This document shows positions 7,550-13,358 of a DNA stretch of 14,036 nt, piece after piece. Both the position numbers and the translations under genes were made by a program. Source of the stretch: JAGTVG01 sp964389805 (lineage in GTDB: Bacteria > Bacteroidota > Bacteroidia > Cytophagales > Cyclobacteriaceae); the NCBI GenBank assembly GCA_964389805.1, contig CAYMFU010000274.1, forward strand, positions 1 through 14,036, given 5' to 3'. The notes beneath the pieces are model-generated. The model was not told the origin of the DNA and searched no databases. It saw only the letters and a list, made by a program, of their open reading frames with translations. The stretch's first letter is position 1. Every line of letters begins with the position of its first letter.

Positions 7550-8737
7550 ATGACAAGAAATTTAAACTCATTTTTATTTATAGCATTCTTTGCAGTACTA
7601 TGTATTTCATGTAATAATCAAGAGAAACCATTCATTACCTCTCCGGAAGTAATCATACTACAGAATGGCCTTTTAATAGATGGTAATGGATCGAAGCCGG
7701 TACAGAACGGTTACATTGTTATCGAAAGTGGTCATATTAAATATATTGGTGATGATTCAAAATTAACAATACCTGAAAATGCCAGAATAGTTGACTTAAC
7801 TGGCAAAACGATCATGCCGGGTTTTATAAATGCCCATGTCCATTACGGATATGATGCATCTAATTTAAAAGAATGGGCAAAATCAGGAGTAACAACCGTT
7901 CGTGATCTGAGCAATTTACATCTTTCAATCCATGAATCTTTTGCTCTCCGCGATGAATTGCTCAATGATAATGAGAACGCTCGTCTGGTAGCAGCAGGTC
8001 CGATGATATCTGCCATTGGAGGATATGGTAATTATTATGTATCCTCACCAGAGGACGCACAACAAAAAACACTGAATATAATTAATTCAGGTGCTGATAT
8101 AATAAAAATAGCAATTGAAGATAATCTTCAGGGGAGAAGATGGAACATGTTATCAATGGATGAAATTAACAATATCGTTCAAACAGCACACGAAAATAAT
8201 ATTCCCGTCTCTGCGCATATCAGTCAAGCAAAACAACTAGATATAGCTATTGCCTCCGGCGTTAACGATGTGGCACATATGATAATAGATGAACTATCTG
8301 ATGATCATATAACACAAATGATAGATAGGAATATTTACTGGGTACCAACCCTTGAATTGTGGAATGGAGTTAGTGAAATACATACGTTGAATTTGGATAT
8401 AGTAGCGATTAGAAATTTAAGAAAATTTGTTAATTCAGGAGGGAAAGTCGCTTTAGGGACAGATTATAATGGGTATATAAATGAATTTGATCTGGGAATG
8501 CCTGTTAAGGAAATTAAACTCATGCAGGATGCCGGAATGACCAACATGGATATCATAATGGCTGGCACCAGGTATGCATCTATTGTCTGCAATTTGGAAA
8601 GTGAAATAGGGACCGTAGAGGAAGGCAAAATTGCTGATTTACTAATTTTAAATGATAATCCTCTTGATGACATAGACGCTTTAACGAATGTTTTTATGGT
8701 AATCCATAATGGGGCTATTATACGAGAGCTTAATTAA
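7550..8737 (+). CDS. Lipoprotein amidohydrolase (imidazolonepropionase/prolidase-like)
   Basis: A metal-dependent hydrolase of the amidohydrolase superfamily, probably acting on a peptide-like or cyclic amide substrate in the periplasm or on the outer membrane. The N-terminus is a lipoprotein signal peptide ending VLCISC (lipidated Cys21). A small beta domain (about 34-88, GLLIDGNGSKPVQNGYIVIE) precedes the TIM barrel. Metal-site residues are all visible: His96 and His98 in INAHVHYG, Lys186 in DIIKIA (the likely carboxylated lysine), His223 in SAHIS, His243 in VAHMI and Asp305 in ALGTDYNG. The C-terminal signature IGTVEEGKIADLLILNDNPL (353-372) returns to the beta domain. At 395 residues it is full length and looks intact. 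It is transcribed alone, with a promoter-like site just upstream. Substrate is not predictable from sequence. Confidence 0.92.
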   Translation: MTRNLNSFLFIAFFAVLCISCNNQEKPFITSPEVIILQNGLLIDGNGSKPVQNGYIVIESGHIKYIGDDSKLTIPENARIVDLTGKTIMPGFINAHVHYGYDASNLKEWAKSGVTTVRDLSNLHLSIHESFALRDELLNDNENARLVAAGPMISAIGGYGNYYVSSPEDAQQKTLNIINSGADIIKIAIEDNLQGRRWNMLSMDEINNIVQTAHENNIPVSAHISQAKQLDIAIASGVNDVAHMIIDELSDDHITQMIDRNIYWVPTLELWNGVSEIHTLNLDIVAIRNLRKFVNSGGKVALGTDYNGYINEFDLGMPVKEIKLMQDAGMTNMDIIMAGTRYASIVCNLESEIGTVEEGKIADLLILNDNPLDDIDALTNVFMVIHNGAIIRELN

Positions 8738-8805
8738 TACATGATCATTGAAATTGATAGGTGACAGATACCAAAATAACACTACCTTGACCACTTACTA
8801 TAAAG

Positions 8806-8830
8806 TAGGAAAGAAAGCATCTGATGCACT
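8806..8830 (+). repeat. Dispersed intergenic repeat, copy 2 of 3
   Basis: TAGGAAAGAAAG followed by CATCTGATGCACT, two nucleotides shorter in the first half than copy 1. It lies between the convergent amidohydrolase and methyltransferase genes. Similarity to copy 3 extends more weakly about 80 nt to the right (a GGG(T/G)A(A/G)TAG block and a TCAGG...AAAAA...ATAATA block). The minus strand reads ASDAFF. The rest of this 224-nt gap holds nothing recognisable. Confidence 0.55.
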
Positions 8831-8961
8831 CTTTGTTAATGGGTAATAGACTACACTTTTTAAAGTATTCCTGCTATTTCAGGATCAAAAAACATATAAT
8901 ACCCACATTCCTTACTGTTCACAAATATCAGTACCCGGCCGCGTTCAAGATCAGGAATGGA

Positions 8962-9630
8962 CTATAAAGTTGCCTTGCCGTCATCAATTTTACGGTAAGT
9001 TTCTACATGCCAGGGAAAAGCCATCGTGTGTGAAACTCTTTCATACCCATATTGCTTGAATGCTTTACGGATGCTTTTTACCGGATGTATATAAGGTCTG
9101 AAAGAATTCGTTTTCAGCTTTGTAAATAAGATGATAAATCCAAAGATGATCTTTGAAATCACATCATCAGTAGGGTAACTCAGCGCAACATGGCTATTCG
9201 CCTTGCAACAACTAATTTCAAGAATTTCTTTAAAATTCGGATAACAGCAAACCACTTTATCAAGGGTGATATAATCAGGGCTATGAACCTGGTTGTGCAC
9301 TTCCGTGTAATCGCCATAGATGAAATGGGTTTTACTATCCCATTCATTTTCTCTGGCATGATTTTGAGATTGTAGTAAATAACTAGAAGAGGCATCAATA
9401 GATGATGTTTGAGCTCCCCCCATTGTAAGAAACCACCATTGTAATGCACCAATACCACCACCAATATCAAGTAACGATTTGCCTTCAATCATTTGACTGG
9501 TTAATTGCTTTATAATTTTTCCAGTAACCTTTGATGGACCCTTTTTTAAATAATCACGATATTCTTTATTTGACTTTTTTTTATCAAAAAACATATTTGC
9601 GCCACAGCAATGTTCCTGGATGGAGGCCAT
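8962..9630 (-). CDS. Class I SAM-dependent methyltransferase
   Basis: A cytoplasmic S-adenosylmethionine methyltransferase of 222 residues with a Rossmann fold. SAM-binding motif I is LLDIGGGIGAL (53-63), the acidic end of beta-2 is Asp79 in SSIDASSSYL, and motif-like segments IYGDY (104-108) and DYITLDKVVCCYP (119-131) follow. The tail HPVKSIRKAFKQYGYERV ... WHVETYRK is typical of this group. The start EHCCGANMFFDKKKSNKEYR ... YLKKGPSK matches a family of small methyltransferases whose substrate is unknown. All six cysteines occur as three adjacent pairs (8-9, 128-129, 141-142), which is unusual. It is a single-gene unit on the minus strand, convergent with the amidohydrolase, with a -7-like TAAATTTG 28 nt upstream of its ATG. 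Confidence 0.88.
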   Translation of the reverse strand: MASIQEHCCGANMFFDKKKSNKEYRDYLKKGPSKVTGKIIKQLTSQMIEGKSLLDIGGGIGALQWWFLTMGGAQTSSIDASSSYLLQSQNHARENEWDSKTHFIYGDYTEVHNQVHSPDYITLDKVVCCYPNFKEILEISCCKANSHVALSYPTDDVISKIIFGFIILFTKLKTNSFRPYIHPVKSIRKAFKQYGYERVSHTMAFPWHVETYRKIDDGKATL

Positions 9631-9657
9631 ATTTGTACCATTAAAAGTTTAATTTAT

Positions 9658-9665
9658 CAAATTTA
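9658..9665 (-). promoter_or_regulatory. Possible -7 element for the methyltransferase gene
   Basis: The minus strand reads TAAATTTG, an exact TAnnTTTG match, 28 nt upstream of the ATG at 9630. No clear TTTG element is seen at the expected distance upstream, so this is a half-supported promoter. Confidence 0.3.
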
Positions 9666-9701
9666 GCATAATTATTACATTTGCTCTTCTAGCATTAGAT
9701 A

Positions 9702-9892
9702 TAACATGCTAAATGCCTGAATAGCTCATTCTTATTAACAAAATATTCTGCCAGCGACTGCAAAAGCAAGTGTATCTCAGAGATAAGTAGCAAAAGAAAG
9801 TATCCGATGTATTATTGTTCTGTGGGGAGTAGTTATTGCAATTCTATAATAGAAACTGTCTCAGGCTTGTAAAAAATAATAGACGCATGTTA
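9702..9892. repeat. Long two-part inverted repeat downstream of the metallopeptidase gene
   Basis: TAACATGC (9702-9709) pairs with GCATGTTA (9885-9892), and just inside it GCCTGA (near 9716) pairs with TCAGGC (near 9861). The outer arms are next to AAC and GTT triplets, as in attC sites, but the flanking boxes fit RYYYAAC/GTTRRRY poorly and the 191-nt span is long. It lies directly after the stop of the metallopeptidase's displaced 3' part (9902) and encloses dispersed repeat copy 3. It could be a degenerate attC or chance pairing in AT-rich DNA. Confidence 0.25.
9788..9813 (+). repeat. Dispersed intergenic repeat, copy 3 of 3
   Basis: TAGCAAAAGAAAG followed by TATCCGATGTATT. It aligns with copy 1 (one gap) and copy 2, in the same orientation. 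The minus strand reads TSDTFFCYLS. It lies between the methyltransferase start and the 3' end of the metallopeptidase gene. Confidence 0.55.
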
Positions 9893-9901
9893 GCAAACGT
9901 T

Positions 9902-10249
9902 TTATCTTTTCCGAAGAATATAGTTGCTATTATTCATAACTAAAGACCAGTTATCCTCTAATAAGATTTTCCAGTTTTGTGTATAGATTTTATTCCCTTC
10001 GATTATTAGATTTTTAGCTGGGACAGATGCTTTATTTCCTTTTAACAAACATCCGCCGTTATTAACTGTTAATTTACCCCAATTATCAGATAGAATAATC
10101 CTCTGATGAACCATACCCAGGGTATCCAATGGAATGATGTCTGTTGGAAACATTTGCATACCCCATTTTTCAAGGGTAAGAACAACAATGGTATCTTCTA
10201 AAAAAGTCCGTTTATATTGTAGTATCAGTTTTTTTTGTGTTTTCTCCTT
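9902..10249 (-). pseudogene. Displaced C-terminal domain of the metallopeptidase (-1 frame)
   Basis: This is the missing end of the gene at 10225-11196, read in the -1 frame. After a stop at 10250-10252 the frame is open down to 9902 and reads KLILQYKRTFLEDTIVVLT, then DIIPLDTLGMVHQRIILSDN, then WGKLTVNNGGCLLKGNKAS and a final NWSLVMNNSNYILRKR. The pattern IPLD-x-LG-x-V ... I-S-DNWG-x-LTV-x-GG-x-L ... NW-x-L is the beta-rich C-terminal domain usually found on such HExxH proteins, so the two pieces were one gene. An in-frame ATG at 10159 would give an 85-residue product but would cut the domain. The frames join at eight A's (minus strand of 10229-10236). Confidence 0.7.
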
Positions 10250-11196
10250 TCAACTTCTTCTTCAGTAATTTTATTCGCGTTATAGTTCTGGTTGATGAAT
10301 TCAATATTTAATAAAGTATCTAAATTTGGTAAAGCACATATGTTACGAAGTTTCTCACCGAGATCATCAAAGATTTGTAGATATTGGTTCCACTCTTTAT
10401 CATAAGAATATAATAAGCCACCATAATGGCAACCTGAGTAATAAGCAAAATTTGTGGCATAGGAATCTAATGGTTTCACCATTTCAGCAATAGTTTGGAT
10501 GCTTTTTATATAGTCCTTAAATGTGTTACTGGAAATCATATGTCCAGTGTATTCCGGTATACCTTCGTTTAGTTCAAAGTAATTTTCTTCTTCTGAAATA
10601 TCATTGAACATTAACCTCCGTTTTTTTCCGAACTTCAGGGCATATTTTATGTGGATTGCCTTTTGCTGATCGTTTTTACTATATATGGCCTTTTCCAACG
10701 CTGCCCACTCCAAACGTAAATATATCCGTGCTGATGATTCATCCAAATGCGCATTATTAAACAAAGATTGAGGAGGATTTAAATTTAGGCTGTCCTGAAC
10801 AATGTGAAACATCTCATGGATCAATTGAGCTTTAAGATAAGATTCAGGGAACTGGAACGGAAATGTAACATAAGCATAGACTGTACATCCATATTCAGTA
10901 AAGGAATTACCGAGTGGTTTATTCTCAGGATATGTACTACTATAGAAATACCCTTCACTAATTAATAAACTATTTTTGTCTTGAGAATTCGCTATAATCT
11001 TCTTCGTATTTCGGTCTATAACCATACATGGTTGATCAAGGTTAATTCCCCACATTTTACCATCATCAATGGAGCATAATTCATGAACTTGAGCAAATGT
11101 TTCTACAATAAAACTGATATCTGAATCGGTGAACTGGGAAAATACAAATGAAGAATTTAAGAATAAGGATAATATGACGAAAAGAATTTTCTTCAT
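10225..11196 (-). CDS. Secreted HExxH metallopeptidase-like protein, truncated by a frame change
   Basis: A putative zinc metallopeptidase exported from the cytoplasm. Residues 1-20 form a signal peptide (probable cut VFS/QF). The zinc-binding helix is QLIHEMFHIVQDSL (His127, Glu128, His131). The downstream glutamate of gluzincins is probably Glu211 or Glu215 in LNEGIPEYTGH. The middle has many aromatic residues and no membrane helix. The frame ends after TEEEVERRKHKKN at a TGA reached by CAC AAA AAA AAC TGA, where a -1 slip in the run of eight A's (A AAA AAC heptamer) would join it to the 3' part at 9902-10249. The intact family is about 430 residues; this product has 323. It may be a mutated gene, a phase-variable tract, or true programmed frameshifting giving two products. 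Substrate is unknown. It lies next to the cassette-like module at 11220-11969 and is transcribed the same way. Confidence 0.75.
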   Translation of the reverse strand: MKKILFVILSLFLNSSFVFSQFTDSDISFIVETFAQVHELCSIDDGKMWGINLDQPCMVIDRNTKKIIANSQDKNSLLISEGYFYSSTYPENKPLGNSFTEYGCTVYAYVTFPFQFPESYLKAQLIHEMFHIVQDSLNLNPPQSLFNNAHLDESSARIYLRLEWAALEKAIYSKNDQQKAIHIKYALKFGKKRRLMFNDISEEENYFELNEGIPEYTGHMISSNTFKDYIKSIQTIAEMVKPLDSYATNFAYYSGCHYGGLLYSYDKEWNQYLQIFDDLGEKLRNICALPNLDTLLNIEFINQNYNANKITEEEVERRKHKKN

Positions 11197-11219
11197 TGTT
11201 GTTAAAAATGTTAGTCGAC

Positions 11220-11298
11220 GTTGGATTGAATTTCCAATGGGACGGGAGTGCGAAGCACGGAATAACTTTGGTCAGCCAAAGGCTGAATTCAATCCAAC
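11220..11298. repeat. Branched stem-loop, attC-like, between metallopeptidase and toxin genes
   Basis: GTTGGATTGAATT (11220-11232) and AATTCAATCCAAC (11286-11298) form a perfect 13-bp inverted repeat. The 53-nt interior holds two more hairpins: GTGC-GAA-GCAC (11248-11258) and TCAGCC-AAA-GGCTGA (ending at 11286), giving a three-way or cloverleaf-like fold. Minus-strand CCCTAAC (11304-11310) sits just outside one arm, as the R'' box of an integron attC would. The opposite flank reads TGTTAGTCGAC on the plus strand rather than the complementary CTAAC, so the second box is missing or inverted. Possible roles are an attC-like recombination site or a bidirectional transcription terminator. Confidence 0.6.
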
Positions 11299-11319
11299 AG
11301 CTTGTTAGGGCCAGTACAA

Positions 11320-11589
11320 TTAAGGGAAGTTTCTATATATATCCTTTCTATGAGCGATAATTATAAGCCTGATTGTGTGGTCATTGATGGTTTCAAAGCC
11401 GAGCCGAAAATCACCGATTCTAATTCTAAAATAGTTTTTATAACCAGTAAGCTTTCTTAAGTTTCTTACTTTCTTTAAATCAGCGCTATTCTCTAATTCA
11501 ATTATATATTTTTTTATTCTATTTAAAATGGAGGGATCTTTGATTTTGGATAGGGACTTGAGAAATGAGCTATCAAATTCTACATTCAT
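11320..11589 (-). CDS. RelE/ParE-family toxin
   Basis: Type II toxin, by family a ribosome-dependent mRNA endonuclease (RelE-like) or gyrase poison (ParE-like); the residues favour the RelE branch but do not settle it. The 89 residues have the fold order of the superfamily: beta-1 (MNVEFDSSFLKSL), two helices (15-39), then RNLRKLTGYKNYFRIRIGDF and RLGFE (42-66), and the closing strand IRLIIIAHRKDIYRNFP (73-89) with basic/aromatic residues His80, Arg81 and Tyr85 at the expected C-terminal active position. Its ATG overlaps the antitoxin stop by 4 nt (ATGA), showing translational coupling. The stop codon lies within the left 18-bp cassette end. Confidence 0.9.
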   Translation of the reverse strand: MNVEFDSSFLKSLSKIKDPSILNRIKKYIIELENSADLKKVRNLRKLTGYKNYFRIRIGDFRLGFETINDHTIRLIIIAHRKDIYRNFP

Positions 11590-11783
11590 TTCCCATTAAG
11601 TTTTTTCATAATATCATTGCGTGATATAACTTTTCCAGTCTTTTCTTTATCCATGAGAGCACCTAAAGCAATGTCTTCATATTGCTTGTTATCTATAGCT
11701 AAAACATTGCCACCAAGTTTTTTAGCAAGTTCTGCGAGTATTTTATTACTTTTCGGATCGGCTTGAATAACAATTGCGCTCAT
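11586..11783 (-). CDS. Antitoxin of a type II toxin-antitoxin pair
   Basis: A 65-residue antitoxin placed first in the operon, expected to bind and neutralise the RelE-like toxin and repress its own promoter. Residues 1-7 (MSAIVIQ) can form the N-terminal strand, followed by a helix DPKSNKILAELAKKLGG, and a Lys-rich end KVISRNDIMKKLNGK likely contacts the toxin. It resembles the short Bacteroidota antitoxins partnered with RelE (DUF2683-like), a match judged from pattern only. The start is supported by a -7-like TATATTTG 17 nt upstream and by the 4-nt overlap with the toxin gene. Confidence 0.8.
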   Translation of the reverse strand: MSAIVIQADPKSNKILAELAKKLGGNVLAIDNKQYEDIALGALMDKEKTGKVISRNDIMKKLNGK

Positions 11784-11799
11784 CTCTTTATTGTTTCAT

Positions 11800-11807
11800 C
11801 AAATATA
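11800..11807 (-). promoter_or_regulatory. Possible -7 element of the toxin-antitoxin operon
   Basis: The minus strand reads TATATTTG (TAnnTTTG), ending 17 nt before the antitoxin ATG. It lies within the cassette, so the operon would carry its own promoter, as toxin-antitoxin cassettes usually do. No TTTG element is clear upstream. Confidence 0.4.
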
Positions 11808-11846
11808 CGTAAAATAATAGATATCAGTTAAAGGAAATTGTATTGG

Positions 11847-11969
11847 CCCTAACGATTAAGTGTTTTATACAAAGTATTCTAAAATTAGATAAAAAGGGAA
11901 AGAAGGGAAAGGATTATCGAATTATGAAGGAAAAAGGTATTGGATATTTTGTATAAAATCAAGTTGGAC
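11847..11969. repeat. attC-like site at the outer end of the toxin-antitoxin cassette
   Basis: TTTTATACAAAGTATTC (11863-11879) pairs with GGATATTTTGTATAAAA (11942-11958): 17 bp with two G-T wobbles and a 62-nt loop. Outside the arms lie CCCTAAC (11847-11853) and GTTGGAC (11963-11969). Read on the minus strand this is GTCCAAC ... GTTAGGG; GTCCAAC fits RYYYAAC exactly and GTTAGGG misses GTTRRRY at the last base. The 123-nt length is in the range of long attC sites such as those of Vibrio superintegrons. The loop is purine-rich (GGGAAAGAAGGGAAAGG) on the plus strand. Confidence 0.5.
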
Positions 11970-12195
11970 GATGCCACTATTGCTATGGGCATATCTATAT
12001 TGAGATTTTTGACTTGTTGTTGTCTTTTTAATTGCATTCTGTAAGATTTGCCAATTAATACACATTATCATCTGTTTTTATTAGGTCAACCTGATAGTTT
12101 AGACACACCGATCCAATGGTCCGCAAGCTGGCTATATACAAAGGACACATTTCAAAGAACATTATGCCTTCTTAGGTAAGGTTGTAAACTATAAA
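11970..12195. other. Gap between the attC-like site and the IS91 transposase stop
   Basis: No convincing gene is seen on either strand. The minus strand near 12085-12120 reads TGTGTCTAAACTATCAGG, a sequence type often seen at insertion-sequence ends in this phylum, so this may include the terminus of the IS91 element or a remnant of another IS. The exact IS91 boundary could not be placed. Confidence 0.35.
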
Positions 12196-13356
12196 TCATA
12201 AAGGTGTAGTGGCCTTGGGTAACATGCAGGATAGAGGTTTCATAATTCCCTTTCTGCAAATAGGGCACAACTGTGGATTGATACCTGTAATAGTCTGAAG
12301 GACATCCACTGCTGCTAACCCATCAAAAATGCTTCTACCTGCTACGGCACCCATTAACTGGAATATGAGTACCCTTTTAGACTTTGCATTCACCGAGGCG
12401 AGTAGTCCATAGTATCGGATCTTATAAAAACCATTAGGTAATACATGCTGCATAAATCGACGGATAAATTCTCCTGCACCCAGATTGATAATCTTATTAA
12501 TACCTCCGGACTTATAATCTTTCCAACGAAACCGGATATTATGATCTTCAATAGAAAGGATGCGATCATTGCAAATAGCCACCCTATGTGTATAACGGCC
12601 CAAATACTCTATCACTCCACCAGCTCCCCTAAAGGTCTTTTTGGAATAAACATTAAAGTTTTTCTTGTATAGTTCTGTTTGCAGCATGTTAAAACAAAAG
12701 AAGTTATCGGGAAGCTTAATGAAGTTTCTGTCAATAGGGTTTTTGAGCAATCGGCAAAGAATCCCCCTAAACATTTTACTTAATGCTTTGACAGGTAGGA
12801 AAAATTTCTTTCCGGCTGGTATCCATTCTACTCCATCATGGGATAGGCCACCAGCGGGAACAATCATATGAATATGCGGGTGATAGGTTAGTGCCTGACC
12901 CCAGGTGTGTAGTATGGCCACACAACCTGTTTCTGCACCCAGGAAAGCAGGATTAGCTGCTGCATTGTGAAGTGCTTTGTATGCGGCTTTGAACAGGAGG
13001 CTGTAACATATATCTTGATTGATATAGAACAACTTGTTGAGAGATTGAGGCACTGTAAAGACCAGGTGATAGTAACTTGTAGGAGGTAAAGAAGCTTTTA
13101 ATTTAGCTATCCATTGCTGTTGTTTTACAAATTGGCATTTTGGACAGTGTCTATTCCTGCAGGAATTGTAAACCGGCTTGCTATGTCCACAATGATTACA
13201 CTGGCTAATATGTCCGCCCATCTGATCTGTACGACAGTTAATGATAGCACGGTAGGCCTTCTTTTGTTGTGAACATAAATTGAAATAATGGTTCTGGCCG
13301 TATCGGCGAAGTATATCGGCAACTTCGATTTGATGTCTTTTATTCTGTTCCATCAT
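12196..13356 (-). CDS. IS91-family HUH transposase
   Basis: A rolling-circle transposase that nicks DNA with an active-site tyrosine. The N-terminal zinc-binding region has Cys53-x2-Cys56, Cys66, His70, Cys71-x2-Cys74 (SQCNHCG ... NRHCPKCQ). The HUH motif is HPHIHMIVPAGG (159-170, His161 and His163), and the catalytic tyrosine region is EYLGRYTHRVAICNDRI (Tyr251 and Tyr255). A second Cys pair, CPIC (364-367), lies near the C-terminus. At 386 residues it is full length and intact. Two ATG codons are adjacent (13356 and 13353), 2 nt after the recombinase stop, so the pair is translated together. Confidence 0.95.
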   Translation of the reverse strand: MMEQNKRHQIEVADILRRYGQNHYFNLCSQQKKAYRAIINCRTDQMGGHISQCNHCGHSKPVYNSCRNRHCPKCQFVKQQQWIAKLKASLPPTSYYHLVFTVPQSLNKLFYINQDICYSLLFKAAYKALHNAAANPAFLGAETGCVAILHTWGQALTYHPHIHMIVPAGGLSHDGVEWIPAGKKFFLPVKALSKMFRGILCRLLKNPIDRNFIKLPDNFFCFNMLQTELYKKNFNVYSKKTFRGAGGVIEYLGRYTHRVAICNDRILSIEDHNIRFRWKDYKSGGINKIINLGAGEFIRRFMQHVLPNGFYKIRYYGLLASVNAKSKRVLIFQLMGAVAGRSIFDGLAAVDVLQTITGINPQLCPICRKGIMKPLSCMLPKATTPL

Positions 13357-13358
13357 AA

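Larger units (their letters stand above)
11304..11853 (-). mobile_element. Toxin-antitoxin gene cassette with 18-bp inverted ends
   Basis: GTTAGGGCCAGTACAATT (11304-11321) and AATTGTATTGGCCCTAAC (11836-11853) are inverted copies matching at 17 of 18 positions. They enclose exactly one toxin-antitoxin operon. On the minus strand the unit begins GTTAGGG and ends CCCTAAC and is followed by a folded attC-like sequence, which is how integron gene cassettes look. The boxes differ from RYYYAAC/GTTRRRY only at the outermost base. Alternatively the 18-mers are terminal inverted repeats of a small non-autonomous transposable element. No clear target duplication is visible. Confidence 0.5.
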
